DNA of 64,000 nucleotides from Papaver somniferum. Lineage: Eukaryota; Streptophyta; Magnoliopsida; Ranunculales; Papaveraceae. A program made the position numbers and the translations under genes. Positions 1 to 12,067 of the stretch are shown in pieces (the first letter of the stretch is position 1; each line of letters opens with the position of its first letter). A model generated the notes under the pieces. It saw nothing but the letters and a program-made list of their open reading frames with translations. It ran no database searches and was not told the origin of the DNA. Where the stretch lies: assembly GCF_003573695.1 (NCBI RefSeq), contig NC_039362.1, forward strand, positions 179,003,690-179,067,689, in the 5' to 3' direction.

Positions 1-212
1 TGCTTAGTTCGGTTAGTTGACCAAATCTGCGAAACAACCGAACTTTTAGATTGCCCTGTCAGTTTTGTCTATGCATTTCCTATGTAACCGAACTCTGTAT
101 TTTGAAATTTGAATGACACAAATTTCAAGTAATGGCTATTTTTCTTGTCGTTATACACCTCTTGGTTATAAATATGTGTCTCATAGTTAACATTTTGTCT
201 AATCTTCTAAAA

Positions 213-614
213 ATGGAAGCTAATAGTGCTAAATTTACTCTAGATGAAGATCTCTCTCTTTGCAGAAACTACAAACTATACTATCCAAAGAGGGGTGAAG
301 AACGAAGAACGAATGGTATTATGAGTCAAAGTTATTGGGGAAAAATTCATGAGCAATTTTGCTCCGACACAGGATACCCTCATAACCGTGATCATATAGC
401 TTTGTTACTTCGATTGGATAAGATTAAAGAGAGAGTTGTGGAATTTATGGCTTTCTTTCCGATTGTAAGGCGGTATCGACTTAGGGGTGAAACAGGCGAG
501 GAAATTTTTTTAACAGCAAAAAATGAATGGCGAAGATGGAAGACAAAGAATTTCAAATATGAAGATCATTTCCGAATCCTTGTGCACTTTTTCGTAACGC
601 GTTTCGGATATTAA
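213..614 (+). CDS. Myb/SANT-like (trihelix or NAM-associated type) protein in the MULE
   Basis: An ORF of 133 codons from the ATG at 213; an in-frame ATG at 132 would add 27 hydrophobic residues with no counterpart that I know of. The pattern FTLDEDLSLCRNY, then SYWGKIHEQF, then a basic helix (LLRLDKIKERVVEF), then aromatic-rich FRILVHFF near the end follows the plant Myb/SANT-like proteins that often carry a NAM-associated C-terminal domain. Such proteins bind DNA and are common as second ORFs in PIF/Harbinger elements. Here it sits between two AGTTCGGTT clusters (1-130 and 720-860), on the strand opposite the transposase, so it could be a captured host gene fragment or an accessory DNA-binding protein of the element. 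The ORF is uninterrupted. Expression is unknown. Confidence 0.55.
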   Translation: MEANSAKFTLDEDLSLCRNYKLYYPKRGEERRTNGIMSQSYWGKIHEQFCSDTGYPHNRDHIALLLRLDKIKERVVEFMAFFPIVRRYRLRGETGEEIFLTAKNEWRRWKTKNFKYEDHFRILVHFFVTRFGY

Positions 615-997
615 ATGTTACGCAATTTTAGCTTTAGTATCACCTACAACTTTTGTTTGTTATTTTGGTGTTGTATTTTAATTAATTATTGAACTTTTAA
701 GTACCCAAATTAGTGAAAATGCTCTGTCCATAAGAAGTTCGGTTTGTTCGTTATTCTGCGGGATCAACCAACTTGCTAGTTCGGTAGTATCTCAAATATA
801 TGTATTCCACTGAACTATGTGTTCGGTTACCACCATAAATTTGATAGGTAACCGAACCTATCACCGTAAACCAAGAGTGACTTTTTGTATAAAAGCAAAT
901 TATGCAAACACATTATAATACATCCAAATTCCAAAAAACACAATCTTTAATTCTTATGATGATGTTCAAAGCATACATATTCTAGATAAGGGTACAT

Positions 998-1698
998 TTA
1001 ATCATCCCCAAGGGAAATTGAACCTTCCTGTATAATTTTGTCCGATTCCTCCAAAGCTTTCCACATGTCCATGTTATGTTCATACATAATGCACCAACCC
1101 AACATTGTGTCGGGGTTAAATCCATTCCAATAAGAGCATCCGCATATCGGAGGAAATGGACAATTGTCTTCTAACCGAAGGCCTATAAAATGATTGTGGT
1201 TAACAAGCGCAATCACCACTCTCCTACGTCTAAGTTTCTCGACACATATGGTTGTTTTGGGAGTGTATGTGAAACTAGCACCTTTTGAGAAATAGTGAAC
1301 CACGCAATTGAATGGGTCGGCGATTAAGTTCCCGCATATCAGCATGGCCATCCAATGATCACTTGTGATTGGATGGGCCCCGTGGAGACGCATTTGAAAC
1401 TAACAAATTGAATATTGAGACTAACATCACCATCGGACAACATTGTCTTGTAAAATTACAGTTTCTCCTTGAGCTTCATCAACATCCTTTGACGGACATA
1501 AGTGATTTGATTATCATCATACATCTTGGCAACTTGAGTGAAAGGCCCTATTTGTTGTACGACTACATGGAAACCGCAATTACCATCCGAAGGGACGTCA
1601 TGGGTGGATATGACGTAATCTCTAATGTAAGGAGGTAGCTCTTCCAAGTACCTTTTATCATCAAGAGGTGGTGTATCAATTGGAGCCTTTAGATTCAC
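998..1698 (-). pseudogene. OTU-like cysteine protease domain attached to the MULE transposase
   Basis: On the minus strand just downstream of the transposase frame comes a domain with the OTU signature: DVPSDGNCGFHVV near 1,600 holds the Asp-Gly-Asn-Cys active-site motif, and ALVNHNHFIGLRL near 1,200 holds the late histidine region. OTU proteins cut ubiquitin chains. OTU domains next to MULE or FAR1-type transposases are known from plant MULEs. The frame is broken: a stop follows KLKEKL near 1,456 and the domain resumes from about 1,393 with SDHWMAML in another frame. Two in-frame stops (about 1,777 and 1,710) separate it from the transposase. I infer one original gene, transposase-OTU, now decayed. 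The start at 1,698 is only the edge of the open frame (GTG), not a real start codon. Confidence 0.7.
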
Positions 1699-1776
1699 GT
1701 TTCATTGAATTGGATGGCTCGGTTCTGATGGAGTAGGTTGATAGTGTAACTTCGATCCTTTTTTCTTCATATCCCG

Positions 1777-3945
1777 TTAACTTGACTCGCCTTTTTCAAT
1801 AATTTTCCTTCCCCTTTTCTTAGAATCTTCTTGGTACTTCGCCGCGGTATACTCATGCCCCGAAGGATCTCTAGTAAAAGGATTAATTTCACTTTTCCTT
1901 TTAGCCAACACCTTTGCATATTCTCTAACTTGTTTTTTTGTTTCTTTGGTTTTTGGCCTACCTTTGCCCTTGCCTTTATCCGGTTCTTGCACATTCTCCG
2001 AAGTATGCGGAAAAACGATTGGCCACATGTTATCCCAAAATATTTGCCTTTCGAGTTTGTTCATGTTCTGGTACATTTCGATAACCGCTCTTCCCATTTC
2101 ATTGTCACCAAACTCTTCACCGACATCGCCCTTTGGAGGAGGGACAAAACTTAATTGTTGCCAATGTGGATCAATATCGCTTAAAGGGATTATTCCATGT
2201 TCATACTTAGCTATCATGTGGAGAAAAGGGAGTCCCATAGACTTCATCGTGTTGCAAACACACACCTCATTCGGCTTGGTTCCCCATATGTCAATCAAAT
2301 TCACCTCAACCATTAACCTCTTTATGCAAGTATGTGAAACATTATAGTAGAGTCCCTTAAACAACCAAAGGTCCGCCATTTTCTTGATGTTACCACCTTT
2401 GTCTACAATCTTTGTGTACTTCATGATGCGGCTTTTTTGGAACTTCTCTTTAATTCTCTCAATATCGCGTTTGAAGTAACTCTCCATTGCGTTAAACACA
2501 ACCACAAAATATCGACACATCCAAAGAGATTTTTCTTCAACCGGTGGTGAGCCGATTCTACCAAACTTGTCGCTTGATTCCCAAAGTGTTTATAGTTGTT
2601 GGTAAAAGCATAAACGAAGCGCTCTTTGTGCGGTTCCAACCATTGCTTCACCACATACGTCACTATATCCTTCGGATATTCGGGGCTAGACCAATATTCT
2701 CTAAATTAGGAAAGATTTATATAATACTCTTCTTCAGTGAGAGACCAAGTCAATGCCTCCCATTCCCCGGAGAAGGAAACCCATTTAGCGTGATTTATGG
2801 CGTATTGTTTATCGAATTCCTATTTTGCATCCGCTTGTTTATATATCTTCCGGTAGCTTACTAATCTCTTCCAATCGTTTCCTCTTAGGTGGAAAAAGTT
2901 GAGGCTTGCACCTATTCATCACATTGCACCATATATGAAATGTACAAAGCATATTATGTGCTAATGGGAAGACTTTCTCTATTGCATTCATCAATGCTAC
3001 GTCATTGTCCGTCACGATAACCCCGGGGATCTCATCATCTCGGTAGATCGCCTTCACTTGTTGTAACGCCCAAGTGTAACTTGGTTCTTGCTCGTCCTTT
3101 ATAAAACAAAAAGCAACGGTAAACGGTGACTTCGCCGACGTACGACCAACAATGTTCAGCAATGGGATCTCGTATTTGTTTGTCTTGTAAGTGAAATCCA
3201 TTATAAGAACTTCATGGAATGATTGAGCCAATTGAACAATCTTCGGATGTGCAATGAAGAGATGAGTTATTTCTTCTTCCAGACCTACCTTCTTTTGAAC
3301 CGCGTAGCCTTTCTCTTGAGCCAAAAAAAATAATTGTTGCATTACTTTTTTATCCTTCCATTCATTCCTTTTAATCGTCTCAATTGCATTGTAAATGGTG
3401 TACAAAGATGATACGTTACCCTGGTTATCTTGCTTTAATAAGCGAAGCATTGTGGAAGGTGGAATACACAATTTCCTATACTCGGCTATTTTTTCCATTT
3501 CTCGAGGAGTGAGCCTTGCGGCCATTGCATGCCCTTCAAGATCATCCGGACGAGGGTGGTTATGACGACCTACCACCTTATCCATAGCTAGAAACCATTT
3601 CGTCGTTAATTTGCTCTTGCTACGTACTAGCTTGAACGGACATTTGATTTTCTTTGAGCACGTTGTGTTCTTCCTCGTCGTCTTTCCTTTATACTCATAA
3701 CCCTTCCTCTTGTGACTAACATCGGGATCTCCACTTCTCTCACAAACCATTTAAAAACGAGTGTTGCTTTCTTTTCCATTCAAAATCAAGACGCAAATGA
3801 CTCTCTTGGCATGTTCACTAGCCCAATTCTTCGCATCAATTGGTAAGTCAAATACCAACTCATTAGCATAGTGATGAGATGTATCTTCGAACAACATACC
3901 AATCGGAGAAGGTTGATCATGCATTGGTATAGGTTGGGATTCCAT
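1777..3945 (-). pseudogene. FAR1-type MULE transposase, broken by stop and frameshifts
   Basis: This would cut and insert the MULE. Read on the minus strand from the ATG at 3,945, the N-terminal part has a FAR1-like zinc-binding region (VCERSG, KCPFKLV, and a late HNHP). The MULE catalytic core follows: VLIMDFTYKTNKY (first Asp), GVIVTDNDVALMNAIEKVFP (second Asp), CTFHIWC, then SLVESAHHRLK (the Glu). After it comes a SWIM-like VCVCNTMKSMGLPFLHMI and an AT-hook-like KGKGRPKTK near the C-terminus. Defects: an in-frame TAA at 3,751-3,753 inside the FAR1 region, multiple frame changes at 2,660-2,840, and another near 2,500. It is therefore probably inactive, but all core residues survive, so decay is recent. 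Confidence 0.85.
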
Positions 3946-4009
3946 CTATAAGAAATGTAACAACATCAATGCAATTATAAATAAGTTCTGTCACATAATA
4001 ATTTTATCG

Positions 4010-4560
4010 GGAAAACCGAACTCATTGTTCGGTTGGTTAAGCAAGTTGCAAAGTAACCGAACAAATAAAAGGAACAGAGTTTGGGTAACATGTGAATTTT
4101 ATCGCAACGATCGAACTAATAAAAGGAACAAAGTTCGGTTACTTTGTATTTTATGTAAATAACCGAACTAGATACTGGAACTTCAGATTTTTTTTGTTTG
4201 TTAAGTTCAATTGGTTATGCTTTTAGGTTCAAGTTTGCGAAACAACCGAACTTATTAAACATAGTTCGGTTAGATAGTTGGTACATGTAGTTTGCGAACC
4301 AATCGAACTGTATACACTTAGTTAAACTTTATTTTTACGTAAAGTTCGGTTAGTTGCGAACCAACCGAACATAACACTGCATCTCAGAACTTCCATTAAT
4401 ATGGAGTTCGGAAACCTGCGTGTTTGGATAAAGTAACCGAACTACATCTTCAAATGAGTTCCGTTACTTATTCATCTCACAAGGCAACCGAACTACACCT
4501 TCAGAGCAGTTCGGTTACATGTTCTTCATATAATGTAACCGAACTGTGCAAAATCCAGTT
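4010..4560. repeat. Subterminal array of AGTTCGGTT / AACCGAACT motifs
   Basis: The 9-mer AGTTCGGTT and its reverse complement AACCGAACT occur many times, mostly in alternating orientation and 15-50 bp apart, so neighbouring copies can pair as short stems (for example near 4,344-4,370). The same landmarks, such as the phrase 'acctgcgtgtttgga' between two motif copies, recur at 42,446-42,480 and 59,645-59,680. In MULEs, subterminal repeats of this type are plausible transposase-binding sites; that role is inference here. Confidence 0.85.
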
Positions 4561-5113
4561 CAAAAATTTACATTTTTGGGGAAGTTTTTACCAATTAAAC
4601 ATACATTATCTAAGTTTGGAGCATACCTGTTCACCCAAATACTCTTCCTCCGGTTGTGGTTGATAAAATCCATCATTTTCATCTTAAGTTTCATTTTGGG
4701 GAAGAATACAATTACCATCTAAGAAATAAGCCAAATCAGGATCATTTTGAAGATTAACAAATATTCAAGGAGAGGATGGAGATGTAGAATCAAATGAGTT
4801 TTCATCACTTGAATACTCAAAGGGGGTGAATTGGAATTTTTTTTTATTTTCCATGTTTTTCTCCTTCATCTTCTCTAACTCTACTCTCACAATAATTCTA
4901 CTCAACTAATAATAAACCCATCTTTTAATTTAATCTCACTAATTGTTTTTAACTAAATCATTTCACTAATCATAACCTAAAATTAATTAAGAGGGTAGAT
5001 TAGGTATTAAATAAATAACTAGATATGGGGTGACCTAGAATTACATCTAATGTCTTTACCCAAAATAAAACCATGGGCCCCCAAAAAAAACCATAGTCCC
5101 CAAAAAATCGTTC

Positions 5114-8040
5114 TTGAAATACCAGATGATAGGAAGCCATTTTACCCTTTTAATTTGAGTCCAAGACCAAGAGGGAGTTGGGAAAATTTGATACACATTT
5201 CATAATGACTTTAAAAATTGAAGCATCAACAAAACTGTTTTTGGTTCTGATTTCTGTTATTGGCTTTTACTCCTCCCGAAGCAAATTGATTTCGCGGCAG
5301 AACACTGTGAGTGACTTTTATAACATTGGGCATGACTTTTGATGGTGATAATTTATTTATTTTTCTTCTAAGGATGCCATTTACAAGATGTATAAGAATT
5401 CTTATTAGTTTTTGTATCTTGTGGATTTAGTACACAAACCTTGTGGATTTAGTGCACAGACCTTGGAATCCAACTAGAAACGATTTATCTTTGACAGATC
5501 TGATTAATTAGTTGCCTGAGATCGACATTTTTTTATATTTCTCTTTGAGATCTATATTGATCGAGTGCGACTCTATACTTGATTATTTCAGTAGTTATAG
5601 TTAGATTGATATAACCAGACAATGTTTATTAGATTAAATAGAAGAGCCTTGGTCAAAGACTCATCTATAGCTTGTAGCAAGATTGATTATAGGAGACTGA
5701 ATGGAGAATGTGATGCCATAAAACCTATCAAACCTTTAAAATCCTAAGTCATATGAGGCCCCACGTCGCGGAGTGACATAACTCCCCCGTACATTATAAG
5801 TGAACGCCACCCCGTCACTAAATTGCTCCAAAGTTCTCTCTTCTCCCCAAATTGCACAGAAATTTTCTCTTTTTGCTTCGAATTCCTTTCAAATATTATG
5901 TAGAAAAAAAAAGGAAAAACAAAATTGTTTACACCGGAAACAAAAAAAATACCTAACATGCTGCAAACAAACAAAAAAAAAAACCTAACTAAAATTAACC
6001 CATTAATGGTGGCGAAAGCATGGTGATCAGTAAGAGTCTTAGGATTTCTATCAGGTTTCACCACAATAACCATTAATGGATTGTGATAGGTTTCAACTGA
6101 TTTCTTAAGGTATTGCTTGATAATCCATATTTTATGTTTAAATTGATAAATTATCTTCTCTGTGTTTTCATTTTCATGTAATTGTGTGTCATGATATATT
6201 GATTGGGTGTTCAATTTTTTGGAATTATTTTCAGGTTTTTTCTCTCAAAAAATCAAACCTTAAAAAAAAAAACAAAAAAAAACCTAAACCTGTGACAAAA
6301 GAGAGAAAAAAGTTTGGATATTTTCAAACGTATGCCTTTTCTTCGCCGGGGGTTCCCAAGAGGCGCCAACCACCATTTTCAAGATGTATGCATGTTTTTT
6401 GTTTTAATTTGAAAACGTAAACCAAATTTAGTATATTTGTATGTAGCTTCTCTTCCCAATAACCGCCATCAATCCCTCTTGAAGTATCATTTCAAATCAA
6501 CATGATTCCTGCTATAAATTAATAGAGGTAATTTTTTATCATGAAATCTGATCCAAACTTACTATTTTCTTTCTCTTGTAAATAGCATCCTTAGAAACTT
6601 CCATAAAATGTGTTCTTGGTTTTGTAAAGAAAGAACAATTCTTAAATCCGATTATAGTGTTAGAGCTTCATTGAATCTTGAAGGCATAATTCATTGACCT
6701 GTTATACGCACCAATTAGTTGGGAATTGTTGAATTATTGGCTAAAAGAATTAAAAGGTTTTTAAATCAAGTATATCATTCTCTATGTCCAATAACTTAGA
6801 TCCGCCACTGTATAAACACATCTATTTCATCATAAAAGGTATATTATACATACAGATACATTTACGATTTCTAAACTATAAAATCTACATGATCCTTAAA
6901 TAATTATCTTATAATACTGTATTTTTAAAATGTACGTCAGATCATAAATACTCGATTAATAACAATACACACGGCTGGATACATAAAATTTAAAAACAAA
7001 AATTTTCAGGATTCACAAATTCAATACCTTGGTTGCGAATCCCGTGAATTATGATTATAGGAACTCCAAACATCAGGATCAGATCTCCCCTCTTCTCCGT
7101 TCGGGGTCAACTCTGCAACGACCACTATAGGAAATATTCCTCTATAGAAACGTTTTCCTTGAACTTTAGTTGTATTATCTTTTCTGGAAGGAAATATTCG
7201 TCAAAGGAATATCTTTGGATAACATATCGATTAACAGTCATGACATCAAAACTTGTTCAGTGTTGTGCTGTTGTTACATCGAATTAAGTGTGAGTGTGAT
7301 TAACACTTAATTAAGGTAGGGTCTTAAGTCAAGTGTGGGTGCTAGCCTTCGATGTCATCCACCAACTATTATTTACCTTAATCTGCAATGATGTTTGATC
7401 CAACTTAATTAAGGTAAGGTCTTAAGTCAAGTTTGAGTGTGATTAACATTAAAACAAACAACTCAATTCCCTGTTCATTCTCCTCCAAAGTCACAGTCCA
7501 TCACCTACCCTTGACCAACGCATGCTTTATGTACGCACTGTTCACCCAATTTCGTGTCATGTCTGCCCTACTTAATAGATAAAGTTCCACTACATATTCT
7601 TAAGGTCACGATGATAAGATTACACATATTATGACTTTATTGTCCCATGAATGTCATTTTGCTACGCTAATTTGTTATTGGTGATTAAGATGTCTATGGG
7701 CTTTAACGTTTTCTTTGTGCACTTTTTATATATAATTGTATCAGACTTAAAATATATGTATTCATCTTCTTTGTTTAAAATATATGCTTTGTGCCAAGTA
7801 CATGTGTATTCATCTTCTTGGCCGTGAGGCCGAGAAGATAACTCTCAAGCTGAACATGTTCTTCATTTACAGAACGAGAAGACCGGGTCTTTGTCTCAAA
7901 ATATGACATTTACAAACCATGTGTATTCAGATGGTAAGATTTGTACAGCGCTTGATTTAAGAGAAGCAAAGTGATTAAAATTTAAAAAGAAGCATAAAAC
8001 TCAATCTAATATTTAACATATAACATAAAACTCAATTTGA
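5114..8040. other. Intergenic stretch, no gene recognised
   Basis: AT-rich DNA with no coding pattern I trust. Two details stand out. A phrase of about 35 bp (cttaattaaggtagggtct and onward) occurs at 7,306-7,340 and again at 7,403-7,440. The segment 7,050-7,265 resembles 22,960-23,230, with part of it inverted. A short tandem phrase (cttgtggatttagt) lies at 5,418-5,455. Confidence 0.5.
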
Positions 8041-10539
8041 AGACATGTTTTTTCTTTTTGAATGGGAAAGGTTGTATTAAAAGAGAAAAATTATGTACAA
8101 GGCTATTTACAAGGAGATTAACTCCCACAAGGCTATTTGCAAGGAGTGCGAGCTGAGGATTATGTACAAGGCTATTTACAAGCCGTCGATGTGATAAATC
8201 ATTGGCGAAGTGGAAGAAAGGACGATCGCAGGAAATGCGCAAAGCCATCGATGTGATAAATCATTGACGAAGCGGAGGGAGAGTAGCATCGACAGAAACT
8301 ACTTCGTTAAATTTACTTCGTCATGAGGAGATAAACCAAGTTCCGAAAAGTATACTTCGTCACGAAGAGAAGAAGAGAAGATGGCTCGTATGATTACTCG
8401 ACAGGGAAGGCACATCAACGAAAAAGAGATACGAACATAAAGACGCAGTGGAGACAACACGACAGACTAGCAAGACAGGAAGACGCACTGACGTTGCAAA
8501 ACCGCAAACTTAACGAAGAAAGAAAGAAAAAACTAGGTACTTAAATGGAGTCACCTGTATGGCCTTGTCTGCCATACAGAGATATTGCTTAATGGGCTCC
8601 ACAAAAACTAAGGTATGAAGGAGAAAGGAGACGTGAGGACGAATGCAAGCATGACAAGGAAAGGAGGAGCATTACCAAAGATGAATCCAGAAGGTATAAG
8701 CTGCGAAGTAAAAACAACAGCCAAATCATCTTTTCATGGAATAGAGAAGCAAAACATGGGACGAGCCAAAGCCAACGAAGAAGCAAGGTTAAAGCCAACG
8801 AAGTAAGGAAACTAACGAGAACTCGTGTGGTCAAAGTTGCTCTTGGAACGAGGGATATAGACGAAGCTTACTTCAACGAGGAACTCAGCTCCAGCGAAGT
8901 GATAACAATAAAGTACTTTAACTTCGTGACCATGATCCATCTTACTTCAAGGGTAACCGCGAAGTAAATTTAATCGAAGATGAATTCGCCAGAGCATCAT
9001 CAACAGCATCACCAAATTTACTTCGTAGCGGATACTCCGTGAAAGGGAAGATGATGAAAGAAGTGATCGCAATAAAGTTCCGATCTAGCTCAGACGCAGC
9101 AAGTCAGTTCACGCGGACATACGAAATGCATGAACTTACCCTGGAAATCACCAGCAAGGGTACAAATCATTTCAGATAAACCAGCACCGATGGCCACGAG
9201 TAACAAAACCGAAAGGGGAAAGTCGGTGATCCCAATCTCGTTAGGATTGTGTACGAGATCACTGTTACCAGACGGAGAGAATGACGATAAGGACGACGGA
9301 ATCAACTCACGAAGAGACGGGTCACAGGAGAGAATGATGATAAGGACGACGGAAGGAGATGGATGAATTGCCGTAGTTGCAAATTCGAATGTGACTGACG
9401 AAGTGGCAAGTTGACGAACTAGATGTCGTGTTAAGTCTTGGCGGATAAATCTCGTGGGATTGGAAGGCTCGTGAAATTGTTGTACAAACGAAGTGAGCTT
9501 TGCTGGAGCTGATTACGAAGTGAACTGACGAGATGGTGATCAAAGGAGAACTATAAAACTTCGGCAAATAATCAAAGACAAGCAGCACCAGCTAGTAAAG
9601 CTGAGATGATATGAGGAAGCGTTTCCATCTCGCGGAAGTGGAAGAAATGGCCTCTCAACTATAAGACCTTCGAGTGAACAGAAAAGGAGGAAGGGAAGCG
9701 TGGCGAAGCACTCACGAGGAAGCGGCTTATTTCGTCAACAGGTTGAACGACCCTGCCCAATGAGCAAGAGAAGAAGATGAGAGACCCGAGATTGGTTCGG
9801 CTAGACTAAGTTTCGCCAGCCAATATTGACAAATCCTTGATAGTCCACGAAGTGATCAATGGCCTAAAACGAAGAAGTAGTGATGTCGTGGACAGCCCGC
9901 ATGGAAGCTAGAGCCGTTCGTAGCGTGGGATTTTTACGAAGAATTATCTTCAGTTCGTAAGGACATATTCAAAAGGAACGAACCACACAGAAGAAAAGTG
10001 AGCCAATAGCAAGGGAGAAAAGCTGTATCCGAGAGCCGACGATGAGCATTGGAGAACGACATAATTCCAAATATACGAATGGAGCAACCATGGTTGGCAG
10101 AGCATTAATGGACGACGCCAAGGCGGAAGGGCTGAGCGCGAAGTTGCAAAAACTTGGATGCCGTCTCATGTGCCAGCAACGAAATTTTCATCGCAACGAG
10201 ATAAGCTTATACTTGGAAAAGCACAGCAGCCATACAAAGCAACAACCATGAACAATATGCAAAGATTAAGAGAACAAAGCAAAATAAGACCCCAAATAAA
10301 CAAAGAAGAAAAGAGAAAAGGTAAGACCTCAGGTTAGGAGGCAAATAAGATCCACGAAACGGTTTAAGAGAAACCTTAAAACCTTCGCCTAGGAAGGCTG
10401 GGAATCCACGACGTGCACCCTAATTCGCACGAAAGTGTAAGAGGCAAAGTCCTAACGCACGTCGTGAACAACTCTCAGACAGAAAGCTAGGGGCAATGAT
10501 AAGACTTATCCTCTGAGGGTCCCTTTTATGATGGCCTTC

Positions 10540-11090
10540 GGTAAGAGGTGCAGAAATATGACCAAGGCGCCGACGTATTCGGTTGAGCTGCGAGTGCCTG
10601 AGACGTCTGGAGCATTACCAGCCATGTCTGTCTGGCAAGTCTTGGCTACAATGCACTCGGTCCCAGAGAAACCTCACTTAGGGTGTGACTTCGTAACCAA
10701 TAGCCACATCGGCGAAAGGGATAAGAAGTCACGAAAACAACTGACTGTTGTAATAACCGGATGGGAGGAGACCAACATGAATGTTAGGGTTAACCTCCTT
10801 GAACGGGCAATCTGGGGAAACATAAAGGGACGACACCCTCCAGATTAGGGAGTTGCGTGACCAAAAAAGACGGCAATATCATGGGGCTATTATTCATGGG
10901 AATAATTAGGCCTGCCGTATTGTCGCGAAGTAAGACCTCAATAGAGAATGTTAAGGCGAGGTTGATGGATCGTTATTCGCAAGAATAACGAGCGCCTGAT
11001 ACTTCGTCGACTTAAGACCCTTAATGGAAGGGTGGGGCACAATAATACCTTAACTAGGAGGCGCAATAAGACCTCGTAGAGCAGCAAAGG
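10540..11090 (+). other. Non-coding block shared with the Tat-like element at 27,240-27,790
   Basis: Read on the plus strand here and on the minus strand at 27,240-27,790, the two regions align: gacgtctggagc, atgcactcgg, ccacttaggg/cacttagggtg, aaccggatggga, ttccttgaa/tccttgaac, gacgacaccctcca and ttagggag follow in the same order and spacing. Neither copy is coding in a consistent frame. Its conservation while the surrounding sequence has diverged suggests function in the retroelement, for example an RNA structure or packaging signal; that is inference. Confidence 0.7.
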
Positions 11091-12062
11091 AAACAAAATA
11101 TGTTCAAGAGGCAAAAGAAAGAAAGAAAACAAAAGCAAAATAGAGGAAAGAAAGAAAATGAAATGAAGTCGTGGATGGAGCGAACTGGAAGCAAAAGGGA
11201 AATCGACGGGGCAAAGAAAATGGGCATGCGAGGAACAACGAAACAACACGAAGATCAATGGATGAACGAAAAACCAAAATCATGCAACGAGGAACCAAAA
11301 ACAACAAGAAACGAGACCAATACCTTCAAGACTTAACGAATGTAAGGTGGAGGCGACAAATGAGCACTATATTACTTTTGCTTTGGATAGCTTAAGTTCC
11401 TTCATCCACCAAAGCAAAAGGAGGCATACATATAGCAGAAAAGGTAGATATGCTCACGAGGACGACGATGAAAGGCGGAGATACGAAGATGAAACGAAAG
11501 GCAACACGAAATAAATCGGAGAGACGAGGAAGAGATACGATGAGGAGAAGGAAGGCCTGACGAAGTGAGAGGCAAACGTCGCGCAGAAAATGAAGGAAAC
11601 TTGAACCAGGAGGTCTTGGACGAACTGCGATATATGAGGACCGGGAGGAGCAATTCGTGAAGAGGTGGTACGGATCAAGCAGTTGGAGGCCCGGAGAAAA
11701 GGAAGGACATCAGTGGGAGGGGAAGGACAAGAAACCGTAAGACGACGAAAGAACAAGCCGAGCGAAGAACATGAATCCATGAAGAACCCTGTCTGAATCA
11801 TGAAAGCTGGGGCTGTTGCGAAAGAGGGGACGAATCAAGAAGAGTAAGAGGAGGATGATGTTAATAAGGATATGACATCGAAAGAACCAAGTAAGACACC
11901 CCGTCGAGTAAGGTACCAACCGGAAAAGCAAGATGGAATGGCAAAACGAGGCGAACTGATGACACAACAAGGGCATTAATACAGCAACAAAGTGGTGATG
12001 GGAATCTCGCAAGAAGGAGATACAAATTCAGAAACGATAACGGCTTCGTCCCAAAAACGGAT

Positions 12063-12067
12063 CCTAT
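12063..12067. repeat. Target-site duplication (left copy, CCTAT)
   Basis: CCTAT directly before the left LTR is repeated at 21,223-21,227 directly after the right LTR. This proves that the two LTRs belong to one insertion and marks its exact edges. Confidence 0.93.

Larger units (their letters stand above)
1..5113. mobile_element. Mutator-like element (partial; left end outside window)
   Basis: This is the right-hand part of a large MULE. Its right terminus (CCCCAAAAAATCGTTC, ending at 5,113) is nearly identical to the ends at 60,161 and 42,940. The inverted form of the same terminus opens the complete 1,660-bp copy at 58,502. Inside are a broken FAR1/MULE transposase with an OTU-like domain (minus strand), a small Myb/SANT-like ORF (plus strand), and many copies of AGTTCGGTT in both orientations at 1-130, 720-860 and 4,010-4,560. 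The left terminus lies before base 1, so target duplications cannot be checked. The MULE call rests on the transposase and on the 8-bp target duplication of the complete derivative. Confidence 0.85.
8040..12067 (+). mobile_element. Degraded Ty3/gypsy-type element, left part (split by a nested insertion)
   Basis: Purine-rich, repeat-laden DNA with many copies of the words cttcgt/acgaag, and no intact ORF. It is interrupted at 12,067 by the young LTR element and continues at 21,223. The best evidence for type is the other side, where a gag remnant is readable, and the block at 10,540-11,090, which matches non-coding sequence of the Tat-like element at 27,240-27,790. Highly charged Arg/Glu-rich coding, typical of the N-terminal part of Tat-type gag, is hinted at in 11,100-12,060 but full of stops. 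A short tandem phrase (attatgtacaaggctattta) recurs at 8,090-8,190. I could not find the LTRs, so the boundaries are approximate. Confidence 0.5.

Noticed and set aside
4010..4560. AGTTCGGTT array as a CRISPR-like or satellite array
   Set aside because: The motif alternates in orientation with variable spacing and is tied to MULE termini in three places; it is subterminal element sequence.
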